Notes under the pieces: model-generated
The model's database searches: none
The model's input: only the letters and a program-made list of their open reading frames with translations
What the model was told of the DNA's origin: nothing
Program-made: the position numbers and the translations under genes
Shown here: in pieces, positions 1 to 5,281 of the stretch
Layout: the number at the start of each line of letters is the position of its first letter
Position numbering within the stretch: position 1 is the stretch's first letter
NCBI GenBank assembly: GCA_025359005.1
Contig: JANYHP010000356.1
Coordinates: 1-5,635, forward strand
Reading direction: 5' to 3'
DNA length: 5,635 nucleotides
Origin: Hyphomicrobiaceae bacterium
GTDB lineage: Bacteria > Pseudomonadota > Alphaproteobacteria > Rhizobiales > Hyphomicrobiaceae

Positions 1-96
1 CGGAGCACCACAACCAAAACAAGCCTCAAAACCCGCCGCAAGAAAGCCGGATGGAACGCCGCCTATCTCGGCAAAGTCCTGCGTGGCGCCGGCTGA
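1..96 (+). CDS. C-terminal end of an ISAs1-family transposase (partial, cut by window edge)
   Basis: Frame 1 is open from the first base to a TGA at 94-96, giving 31 residues of a protein whose start lies outside the window. The segment SLKTRRKKAGWNAAYLGKVL lines up with the C-terminus of the complete transposase downstream (SMRGKLKRVGWDDRYLLKLL, residues 341-360): S, a basic run, then GW, YL and a final K-hydrophobic-L. ISAs1-family transposases usually end with such a basic-GWD-x-x-YLLKLL tail, so this is read as the tail of a second, divergent family member. The match is short, but it is backed by a terminal-repeat-like sequence right after the stop (103-118). Whether the rest of this gene is intact cannot be seen. 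A chance ORF end is the alternative and seems unlikely. Confidence 0.65.
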   Translation, partial: RSTTTKTSLKTRRKKAGWNAAYLGKVLRGAG

Positions 97-102
97 TCAT
101 CT

Positions 103-118
103 ACGAGCGATTCCCCTG
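103..118 (-). repeat. Right terminal inverted repeat of the upstream ISAs1-like element
   Basis: Read inward from the element end (reverse complement of 103-118) the sequence is CAGGGGAATCGCTCGT. It matches the left repeat of the next element, CAGGGCAATCGCATTT (141-156), at 12 of 16 positions, including the CAGGG tip and the AATCGC core. It lies 6 nt after the transposase stop, where the right end of an ISAs1-family element is expected. Confidence 0.6.
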
Positions 119-140
119 CGCAGGCCCGGACAGAGGCCCG

Positions 141-156
141 CAGGGCAATCGCATTT
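141..156 (+). repeat. Left terminal inverted repeat (IRL) of the complete ISAs1-family element
   Basis: CAGGGCAATCGCATTT pairs with the reverse complement of 1331-1346, GAGGGCTATCGCACTT, at 13 of 16 positions. Similarity stops immediately inside the repeat. The left outer boundary is set by the CAGGG tip shared with the neighbouring element. Confidence 0.8.
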
Positions 157-231
157 GAAAATTCCACTTGCGCGTCGCTTGGCAAATCGATTCTACGGGC
201 TGGCACCGTTGGCGATGATGGAGCCGGCGCC

Positions 232-1341
232 ATGCGCGATTTTGTCGAGGTTTTCGAGGGGCTTGATGATCCCCGGACGGGTAACGCCAAGCGCCGTGAC
301 CTGCATGAGGTGCAGCTGATCGCGTTGCCGACGACGCTGAGCGGCGGCGAGACCTGCGCCGATATGGAGCTGTTCGCCGAAACCAAGCTGGAGTTCCTGC
401 GGACGTTCATGAAGCTGGAGAACGGTCCGCCATCGCACGATACCTTTTCGCGGCTGTTCCGGCTGCTCGATCCGGCCCAGTTCCGGGCTTGCTTCATCGC
501 CTTCATGCAGCGCATTGCCGGTGCCTGCGAAGGTGTGGTCGCCTTCGACGGCAAGACGCTGCGTCGTTCATTCGACAAAGCCTCCGCGTCGTCGCCCCTG
601 CACATGGTCACGGCCTTCGCCGCCGATGCTCGGCTCGTGCTCGGCCAGATCGCGGTCGACGACAAATCGAACGAGATCACGGCGATGCCGAAACTCATCG
701 ACATGTTGACCTTGAAGGGGCGCGTGGTCACCGCCGATGCGTTGAATTGCCAGCGCGAGATCGCGGCGAAGATTGTCGAGAAAGAGGCCGACTACGCCCT
801 CGCCTTGAAAGGCAATCAGGGCAATCTTTACAACGACGTCATCGCCTTTCTCGACGATCCCGAGACGCCGCTCGACACAGCTTCGACGACCGCCGGCGAC
901 CACGGTCGCATCGAGGTTCGCACGGCGTCCGTCAGTACCGATATCGACTGGCTGCAGGAGAACCACGACTGGCCGGAAATAAAGGCCGTCGGCAAAGTCG
1001 TCTCGTCACGGGAGATCGCCGGCAAGACCACGACCGAGACGCGCTATTATCTGCTCAGCACGGCGTTCCCCGCGGCCCGGTTCAATGACATCGTCCGCAG
1101 CCACTGGGCGATCGAGAATAGCTTGCACTGGGTCCTGGACGTCACCACGAACGCGGACCAGTTGCGCAACCGCCTGGATCACGGCCCGGAAAACCTCGCC
1201 ATGCAGCGCAACCTCGCGCTCAATATCGCGAAACTGGAGCCATCAAAGGGCTCCATGCGCGGCAAGCTGAAGCGCGTCGGCTGGGACGATCGCTACCTGC
1301 TCAAGCTTCTGACCCAGTTCAAACGAGCCGAAGTGCGATAG
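232..1341 (+). CDS. ISAs1-family DDE transposase
   Basis: This 369-residue protein is a transposase of the ISAs1 family (the E. coli H-repeat-associated proteins belong here) and would catalyse cut-and-paste or related movement of the 141-1346 element. An N-terminal region (about 1-95, with PSHDTFSRLF at 67-76) precedes the RNase H-like DDE domain. Three motifs carry the likely catalytic residues: FDGKTLR (D106), VTADALNCQ (D169) and HWAIENSLHWVLD (E295). Family signatures SPLHMVTAFAADARLVLGQ (121-139), ALKGNQGNLYNDV, GDHGRIEVR (222-230) and the basic GWDDRYLLKLL tail are all present. Length is normal for the family and there is no frameshift, so it looks functional. The ATG at 232 is preceded by GGAG (220-223) at 8-nt spacing. 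The TAG stop (1339-1341) lies inside the right terminal repeat. No convincing promoter is seen in 157-231. Confidence 0.95.
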   Translation: MRDFVEVFEGLDDPRTGNAKRRDLHEVQLIALPTTLSGGETCADMELFAETKLEFLRTFMKLENGPPSHDTFSRLFRLLDPAQFRACFIAFMQRIAGACEGVVAFDGKTLRRSFDKASASSPLHMVTAFAADARLVLGQIAVDDKSNEITAMPKLIDMLTLKGRVVTADALNCQREIAAKIVEKEADYALALKGNQGNLYNDVIAFLDDPETPLDTASTTAGDHGRIEVRTASVSTDIDWLQENHDWPEIKAVGKVVSSREIAGKTTTETRYYLLSTAFPAARFNDIVRSHWAIENSLHWVLDVTTNADQLRNRLDHGPENLAMQRNLALNIAKLEPSKGSMRGKLKRVGWDDRYLLKLLTQFKRAEVR

Positions 1342-1346
1342 CCCTC
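1331..1346 (-). repeat. Right terminal inverted repeat (IRR) of the complete ISAs1-family element
   Basis: The reverse complement of these bases matches IRL at 13 of 16 positions; the mismatches are at the outermost base and at repeat positions 7 and 14. The repeat overlaps the last codons and the stop of the transposase gene, which is common in compact IS elements. Confidence 0.8.
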
Positions 1347-1400
1347 CCACACAGTCGAGTTTAGCAGCCGCAAAAGGGCCAGCGTTGCGCTATGTCACGG

Positions 1401-1429
1401 CTGACCTGGGCGCGGTCGGTCGCTATAAG
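1401..1429 (+). promoter_or_regulatory. Sigma70-like promoter of the LPLAT-waaA-lpxK operon
   Basis: CTGACC (1401-1406) and TATAAG (1424-1429) are separated by exactly 17 nt. The -35 matches TTGACA at 4 of 6 positions and the -10 matches TATAAT at 5 of 6. AT-rich hexamers are rare in this GC-rich stretch. Transcription would start near 1436 and leave a leader of about 60 nt before the ATG at 1498. The site is 55 bp beyond the IS end, so the insertion did not remove it. Prediction by pattern only. Confidence 0.5.
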
Positions 1430-1497
1430 CGCCGGGGAAGGGGCGATGGTGCGTCGCGGCCCTGCCGGTTCCGCCTGTCGATTTGGCCCCCTCCTCC

Positions 1498-3546
1498 ATG
1501 TCTCTTTTGCCCGCCAAACCCCGTTTGATGGACCGTGCGCTGGGGGCGGCGGTGGCGGGGACGATCGGGCTCGTCGAGCGCACCAGCACGCCGCCGCCGC
1601 TGCAGGATCTCTATCAGGCGACGCTGCTCGCCAATCATCCGATGATCATCGCCATGTGGCACGGGCAGTTCATGATGCTGCCGACGCTGACGGCGACCGG
1701 TATCCCGGCCAAGGCCATGCTGGCGCTGCATCGCGATGCGGAAGGCCTGGCGGTGGCGCTCAGGCGCTATGGCATCGAGTTGATCCGGGGTGCTGGTGCG
1801 TCTGCCAAGGGCAAGGATCGCGGCGGTGCGCATGCGTTCCGGGCCGCCGTGCATGCGCTGGAACAGGGTTTTTCGGTGGCCATGACGGCAGACGTGCCGC
1901 CGGGCCCCGCGCGGCGCGCCGGACACGGCATCGTGACGCTGGCGAAAGTTTCGGGGCGGCCGATCCTGCCTGTCGCCATGTGCTCGTCGCGCTATATCGC
2001 ACTGCCGACCTGGAGCCGGATGACCATCAATCTGCCCGGCTCGCGGCTGGGCGGCTCGTTCGGCGCGGCTATCCATGTGCCGGCTGATGCGTCGCCGGCG
2101 GAGTTGGAAGAGCTGCGCCGCGAGGTCGAGACGCAGATGAACATCGCCACCGTGGACGCCTATCATCGCGCCCGTGCCGACCACCGCCGCGCGACGCCGC
2201 CAGCAGCCCTCACCGCCACCGGCGAACGCGCCGAGCCGGGTTTCAAGCTTAAAACATATGTGCGCGGCATGAGCGCGATGACGGCTGTCGCGCCGGCCGT
2301 GCTGGCGTTGCGCGCGCGGCGCGGCAAGGAAGACGCGGCGCGGCGGGGCGAACGCTATGGCATCGCTTCGCGGCCGCGGCCTGATGGCGAGGTGCTGTGG
2401 CTGCATGCGGCCAGCGTGGGCGAGACGATGGCGGTGCTGCCGCTGATCGAGGCATTGGACCGCGAGCGCCCCGCATCTCATGTGCTGTTGACGACAGGCA
2501 CGCTGACGTCGGCGCGGCTGGCGGCGGCGCGACTTGGTCCCAAGGCGATGCATCAGTTCGTGCCGCTCGATGCGCCGAAATACGTCGCGCGTTTTCTGGA
2601 GCATTGGCAGCCGTCGCTTGGCGTGTTCGTCGAAAGCGAGATCTGGCCCACGCTTATTCTCGAGGCGTCGAAACGCGCCATTCCGCTGGCGCTGGTGAAT
2701 GCGCGCATGTCGAAGACGTCGTTCCGGCGCTGGCGCGCGCATGGCTCGGTGTCGCGGCCGCTGTTCAGCCGGTTTGCCGCCGTGCTCGCGCAATCGCGGG
2801 AGGCGGCTGATCGCTTCACGGCGCTGGGCGCGCCGGGCGTGGTGGATGCGGGCAATCTGAAGTTCGACGCGCCGCCACCGCCGGCCGATGCGGTGCGTCT
2901 CGACGCGCTGCGCTTGGCGCTGGGCGCGCGGCCGTGCTGGCTGGCCGCGTCCACGCACGCCGACGAGGAGAGCATCATCGCGGCCACGCATACGCTGTTG
3001 CGCGTCACCAAGCCCGATCTCGTCACCATCATCGTGCCGCGCCATCCAGAGCGCGGGGCAGCGATTGCAGAAAGCCTTGCGGCACAGGGGTTCTCAGTTG
3101 TGCGCGGGTCGGTGGGCGCGGCGTTGCCAGCGGCCGGAGGCGGCGTTAAGGCGGGTATCTATCTCGCCGATACGCTGGGCGATCTGGGTACGTGGTTTGC
3201 GCTGGCGCCGGTCGCGTTCATGGGCAAGTCGCTGTCGCGGGAGGGCGGCGGGCACAACCCGATCGAGGCGGTGCGGCACGGTGCGGGCGTGCTGACGGGG
3301 CCTGCCTGGGGCAATTTCGACGTGGCCTACAAGGCGCTGCTGGCGGCGGGTGGTGCGCGGGAAGTGGCCGCTGCCGCAGCGCTGGCCGCCGAAGTGGCGC
3401 GACTGCTCGACGATCCGGCGGCGCTGGAGAAAATGCGCGCGTCGGCCACGATTGCCGTCGACAAGCTTTCCGGGGCGCTGCCGCGCACGGTTCAAGCCTT
3501 GCTGGCGCTGTTGCCACCGCTGCCGGCTGCAGAGCGCGAGGCGTGA
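1498..3546 (+). CDS. waaA: Fusion of DUF374/LPLAT-family acyltransferase and Kdo transferase WaaA (KdtA)
   Basis: A single 682-residue frame joins two proteins. Residues about 1-215 resemble the DUF374 lysophospholipid-acyltransferase-like family: MWHGQFMMLP (53-62), HRDAEGLAVALRRYGIELIRG (78-98), TADVPPGP (130-137) and SGRPILPVAMCSSR (152-165). The classical HX4D box is absent, so substrate and mechanism are open. A hydrophilic linker (216-248) follows. From about 249 the sequence is a full-length WaaA, the inner-membrane glycosyltransferase (family GT30) that moves Kdo from CMP-Kdo onto lipid IVA. It has a short hydrophobic anchor, GKEDAARRGERYG, HAASVGET with the conserved Glu (E309), VESEIWP, NARMS, GNLKFD, STHADEE, VPRHPER, DTLGDLGTWF and GGGHNPIEA. 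Relatives usually carry two adjacent genes, and no stop separates the halves here. Separate WaaA translation from GTG 2260 or ATG 2269 cannot be excluded, though no good Shine-Dalgarno precedes them. ATG 1498 was preferred over TTG 1483 and ATG 1528; none has a clear Shine-Dalgarno, so the start is uncertain. Confidence 0.88.
   Translation: MSLLPAKPRLMDRALGAAVAGTIGLVERTSTPPPLQDLYQATLLANHPMIIAMWHGQFMMLPTLTATGIPAKAMLALHRDAEGLAVALRRYGIELIRGAGASAKGKDRGGAHAFRAAVHALEQGFSVAMTADVPPGPARRAGHGIVTLAKVSGRPILPVAMCSSRYIALPTWSRMTINLPGSRLGGSFGAAIHVPADASPAELEELRREVETQMNIATVDAYHRARADHRRATPPAALTATGERAEPGFKLKTYVRGMSAMTAVAPAVLALRARRGKEDAARRGERYGIASRPRPDGEVLWLHAASVGETMAVLPLIEALDRERPASHVLLTTGTLTSARLAAARLGPKAMHQFVPLDAPKYVARFLEHWQPSLGVFVESEIWPTLILEASKRAIPLALVNARMSKTSFRRWRAHGSVSRPLFSRFAAVLAQSREAADRFTALGAPGVVDAGNLKFDAPPPPADAVRLDALRLALGARPCWLAASTHADEESIIAATHTLLRVTKPDLVTIIVPRHPERGAAIAESLAAQGFSVVRGSVGAALPAAGGGVKAGIYLADTLGDLGTWFALAPVAFMGKSLSREGGGHNPIEAVRHGAGVLTGPAWGNFDVAYKALLAAGGAREVAAAAALAAEVARLLDDPAALEKMRASATIAVDKLSGALPRTVQALLALLPPLPAAEREA
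3538..3541 (+). promoter_or_regulatory. Ribosome binding site deciding the lpxK start
   Basis: GAGG at 3538-3541 lies 7 nt before ATG 3549, inside the last codons of waaA. The competing in-frame GTG at 3543 overlaps the waaA stop (GTGA) but is only 1 nt from this site, so ATG 3549 is preferred. The waaA stop falls within the spacer, which suggests translational coupling. Confidence 0.5.
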
Positions 3547-3548
3547 GG

Positions 3549-4577
3549 ATGCGCGAACCGTCGTGGTGGTACGCGGAGGGCGGCACGCCGTGGTTCGCAC
3601 GCGCCCTGGCGCCGGCCGGTGCGCTGTATGGCGCGCTCGCCGGGCGCCGCATGAAACAGCCGCCACGGCACGTCGCGAAAATTCCCGTCGTGTGCGTCGG
3701 CAACTTCACCGCCGGCGGCACGGGTAAAACACCGTTTGTGCGCACACTGCTTGGCTTTCTGCGCGATGCCGGACATCGACCGGTGGTGCTGTCGCGCGGC
3801 TATGGCGGGCGCATCGCAGGCCCCCATCGCGTCGATCGCGCACGCGATCGGGCGGTCGATGTCGGCGACGAGCCGTTGCTGCTGGCGGCCGATGCACCCG
3901 TGTTCGTCGCGCGCGACCGGGCCGCCGGTGCTGCCGCCATCGAGGCCGTGACCGATCTCAGCGCAACCGTCATCGTCATGGACGACGGCTTGCAGAACCC
4001 CGCACTGGCCAAGGCTTTGTCGATCGCCGTGGTCGATGGCGCACGCGGCTTCGGCAACGGCCGATGCATTCCCGCGGGGCCGTTGCGCGCGCCGCTCGCC
4101 GGACAGTTGGCCCGCGTCGATGCGGTCGTCGTCAACGGCGGCACGCGCGGGGTTGGTGATAGCCTTCTTTCCATGCGCTGGCGCGAGGGGCTCGCACAGC
4201 CCGTGCTCGACGCGCGGCTCGCGGTGGCGTCGTCTGTATCAGCTTTGAGCGGCCGTCCCGTCGTCGCCTACGCGGGCATCGGCGTGCCGCAGCGCTTCTT
4301 TGCGACACTGGCAGCGACGGGCGCCGACGTGCGTGCGACGATCTCGTTCCCCGATCATCATGCCTACACTGGAGCCGATGCCGTCCGCCTGATCGCGGCC
4401 GCCGATGCCGCTGGCGCCGAGCTCGTGACGACCGAAAAAGATGCCGTGCGGTTGTTGGGAACAGCAGGCGCGTTGGGCGATCTCGCCCGCCGCAGCATGT
4501 CCCTCGCCATCCGCCTCGATCTCGACGACGCGGACGCCGTGATCTTGCGCCGCCTCATCGCCGAGCGGGTGGGGTGA
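3549..4577 (+). CDS. lpxK: Tetraacyldisaccharide 4'-kinase LpxK
   Basis: This 342-residue inner-membrane-associated kinase uses ATP to phosphorylate the 4' position of tetraacyl-disaccharide-1-phosphate, forming lipid IVA in the Raetz pathway. The N-terminus (about 12-35, ARALAPAGALYGAL) is the hydrophobic membrane-contact segment. The P-loop VGNFTAGGTGKTPF occupies 50-63 (K60, T61), followed by LSRGYGG (81-87), GDEPLLLA (106-113), MDDGLQNPALAKAL (144-157), IPAGPLRAPL (174-183), YAGIGVPQRFF (241-251), FPDHHAYT (267-274) and TTEKDAVRL (294-302). In DDGLQN an Asn stands where DDGFQH-type enzymes have His, which from memory is common in alphaproteobacterial LpxK. Length is typical and no key motif is missing. 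The gene starts 2 nt after the waaA stop, so the two are one transcription unit; the product of LpxK is the substrate of WaaA. Confidence 0.95.
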   Translation: MREPSWWYAEGGTPWFARALAPAGALYGALAGRRMKQPPRHVAKIPVVCVGNFTAGGTGKTPFVRTLLGFLRDAGHRPVVLSRGYGGRIAGPHRVDRARDRAVDVGDEPLLLAADAPVFVARDRAAGAAAIEAVTDLSATVIVMDDGLQNPALAKALSIAVVDGARGFGNGRCIPAGPLRAPLAGQLARVDAVVVNGGTRGVGDSLLSMRWREGLAQPVLDARLAVASSVSALSGRPVVAYAGIGVPQRFFATLAATGADVRATISFPDHHAYTGADAVRLIAAADAAGAELVTTEKDAVRLLGTAGALGDLARRSMSLAIRLDLDDADAVILRRLIAERVG

Positions 4578-4597
4578 TGCGTGCGCGCCTGGACACG

Positions 4598-4613
4598 TCG
4601 CCCTATCGGGCGA
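4598..4613 (+). other. Stem-loop 1 of four in the lpxK-DUF1491 gap
   Basis: TCGCCC (4598-4603) pairs perfectly with GGGCGA (4608-4613) around a TATC loop; a G-T pair can extend it by one. It begins 21 nt after the lpxK stop and is the first of four consecutive perfect stems. Confidence 0.5.
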
Positions 4614-4616
4614 TGC

Positions 4617-4636
4617 AAGGGGCTGTTCGCCCCTTT
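4617..4636 (+). terminator. Terminator-like stem-loop 2 after lpxK
   Basis: AAGGGGC (4617-4623) pairs perfectly over 7 bp with GCCCCTT (4629-4635) around a TGTTC loop. The descending arm runs into TTT (4634-4636), but a longer T tract is missing, so termination may be partial. Its place 40 nt after lpxK suits the end of the lipid A operon. The A/T pairs at the stem base allow weak bidirectional action. Confidence 0.5.
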
Positions 4637-4646
4637 CGATCCCCAA

Positions 4647-4665
4647 CGAGGGCTCGCCGCCCTCG
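4647..4665 (+). other. Stem-loop 3 of four in the lpxK-DUF1491 gap
   Basis: CGAGGGC (4647-4653) pairs perfectly with GCCCTCG (4659-4665) around a TCGCC loop. Stem length (7) and loop length (5) equal those of stem-loop 2. No T tract follows. Confidence 0.45.
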
Positions 4666-4667
4666 AC

Positions 4668-4685
4668 CCGCGCTGTTTGGCGCGG
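4668..4685 (+). other. Stem-loop 4 of four in the lpxK-DUF1491 gap
   Basis: CCGCGC (4668-4673) pairs perfectly with GCGCGG (4680-4685) around a TGTTTG loop. It starts 2 nt after stem-loop 3 ends. The rest of the gap (4686-4770) shows no further strong hairpin and no recognisable gene. Confidence 0.4.
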
Positions 4686-4770
4686 AGCGTGCCACGTCCA
4701 CCCTGGATGGGTTGCCAAGCCGCACGCGCGGGCACCATGACACGACACCGCCGCTGCGATACACAACGCC

Positions 4771-5133
4771 ATGCGACTGAAGACAGAACTCTGGGTCAAG
4801 GCCTACATCCGCCAGCGGCAGGTGGTGGGCGCCTTCGCGGCCATCGTTGCGCACGGGCATGATTCGGCCGGCGCCGTGCTGATCAAGATCTGCCGCCTCG
4901 ACGGCACAGCGCAACTCTACGGACCGGCGCCCATGAGCCTCGCCGATGATGGCGTGGGCGACGGCGGCCGGTCGTTCGCGCGCCTGCACGACGCCGACTG
5001 GATCGGCGAGCGCGACGCCGACGCGATCGTCGCCCGTCAGCGCTCCTACGACGAGGACGCGTGGGTCGTTGAGGTGGAAGATCGCCGCGGCGCGCATGGT
5101 CTTGATGGCCTGATTGCAACACCGGCCCGCTGA
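4771..5133 (+). CDS. DUF1491 family protein
   Basis: The 120-residue product matches, from memory of the family, the alphaproteobacterial DUF1491 proteins. It begins MRLKTELWVKAYIRQRQV (1-18), has AGAVLIKICRLDGTAQLYGPAP (33-54), a variable acidic middle, and a C-terminal ARQRSYDEDAWVVEVEDRRG (88-107). No signal peptide or membrane segment is seen, so it is probably a small cytoplasmic protein. No biochemical function is known to me for this family. The ATG at 4771 gives the conserved MRLK start, although no clear Shine-Dalgarno precedes it. The 193-bp gap with hairpins before it suggests a transcription unit separate from lpxK. It is encoded on the same strand as all its neighbours. Confidence 0.85.
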   Translation: MRLKTELWVKAYIRQRQVVGAFAAIVAHGHDSAGAVLIKICRLDGTAQLYGPAPMSLADDGVGDGGRSFARLHDADWIGERDADAIVARQRSYDEDAWVVEVEDRRGAHGLDGLIATPAR

Positions 5134-5141
5134 CGGCGGGC
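5125..5141 (+). terminator. GC-rich hairpin over the DUF1491 stop codon
   Basis: GCCCGC (5125-5130) pairs perfectly with GCGGGC (5136-5141), and the loop TGACG contains the DUF1491 stop. Only two T follow shortly (GCGTT), so it is at best a weak terminator or an mRNA 3'-end stabiliser. Confidence 0.3.
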
Positions 5142-5144
5142 GCG

Positions 5145-5159
5145 TTAAGGTCTTGTTAA
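5145..5159 (+). promoter_or_regulatory. CtrA-like binding box TTAA-N7-TTAA
   Basis: TTAA (5145-5148), seven bases, then TTAA (5156-5159) reproduce the full recognition motif of CtrA, the alphaproteobacterial response regulator of cell cycle, motility and envelope genes. The trailing C of the extended consensus is T here. The box lies between the DUF1491 stop and the next start signals, a promoter position. In such GC-rich DNA the exact pattern is rare by chance. No clear -10 hexamer is seen downstream. Confidence 0.5.
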
Positions 5160-5169
5160 TGTCTGCAGC

Positions 5170-5183
5170 CTCTGATGGCAGAG
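5170..5183 (+). other. Small stem-loop downstream of the CtrA-like box
   Basis: CTCTG (5170-5174) pairs with CAGAG (5179-5183) around an ATGG loop. It lies 13 nt before the strong Shine-Dalgarno sequence at 5196-5200. It could be part of a leader or chance. Confidence 0.2.
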
Positions 5184-5206
5184 TAATCAGCGCGTAAGGA
5201 TCAAAA

Positions 5207-5281
5207 ATGGCAGCCAAGCCCGGACGAACCCGGCCCGGCTGCACCGGCGGGGCACAGCCATGGCGACCATATTCGAACTGA
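5207..5281 (+). CDS. Possible 24-codon leader ORF overlapping the next gene
   Basis: An ATG at 5207 follows AAGGA (5196-5200) at 6-nt spacing, the best ribosome binding site in this part of the window. The frame encodes 24 residues beginning MAAKPGRTRPGCTGGAQPW and ends at TGA 5279-5281. That stop is 20 nt inside the 66-codon gene that starts at 5260 in another frame. The peptide resembles nothing I know. Likely roles are translational coupling to the downstream gene or a regulatory leader; it may also be non-functional, with the ribosome site serving a start I have not recognised. Confidence 0.35.
   Translation: MAAKPGRTRPGCTGGAQPWRPYSN

Larger units (their letters stand above)
1..118 (+). 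mobile_element. Right end of an upstream ISAs1-family insertion sequence (partial)
   Basis: The segment contains the transposase tail, its stop and a terminal inverted repeat ending at 118. It is distinct from the complete element that begins at 141, because the two C-terminal tails differ at many positions. Twenty-two bases (119-140) separate the two elements. The left part lies outside the window, so completeness is unknown. Confidence 0.6.
141..1346 (+). mobile_element. Complete ISAs1-family insertion sequence
   Basis: This 1206-bp element is bounded by 16-bp imperfect inverted repeats (141-156 and 1331-1346) and holds a single full-length transposase gene. Size, one-ORF layout, the CAGGG-type left tip and a stop codon inside the right repeat all fit the ISAs1 family. 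An 8-10 bp target duplication, usual in this family, is not visible: the ten bases before 141 (CAGAGGCCCG) do not match the ten after 1346 (CCACACAGTC). The outermost base of the right repeat also mismatches. The element sits upstream of the lipid A operon and leaves the predicted operon promoter (1401-1429) intact. Confidence 0.85.

Noticed and set aside
157..231. A promoter for the transposase between the left repeat and its start codon
   Set aside because: Candidate hexamers (TTGAAA at 155, TTGGCA at 179, TTGCGC at 168 with TTCTAC at 191) do not combine into an acceptable pair at normal spacing.
1483..1497. TTG at 1483 as the start of the LPLAT-WaaA fusion
   Set aside because: It would add only five residues (MAPSS) and has no Shine-Dalgarno. 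ATG 1498 is the simpler choice, though it also lacks a clear site, so this is not settled.
1392..2087. A plus-strand frame of 231 codons overlapping the acyltransferase domain
   Set aside because: It is the shifted frame of the DUF374 region, Gly/Arg/Ala-rich without motifs, while the other frame carries the clear family signatures.
1423..3045. A 540-codon open frame on the minus strand opposite the LPLAT-WaaA gene
   Set aside because: It is Arg/His/Gln-rich with no recognisable motif, and it mirrors a strongly supported coding frame on the plus strand. Long antisense frames are expected in GC-rich genes.
4581..4862. A possible gene or decayed gene in the lpxK-DUF1491 gap (frames starting 4574 and 4581)
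   Set aside because: The frames run through four hairpins and into DUF1491 out of frame, have no ribosome site of note, and give no recognisable protein.
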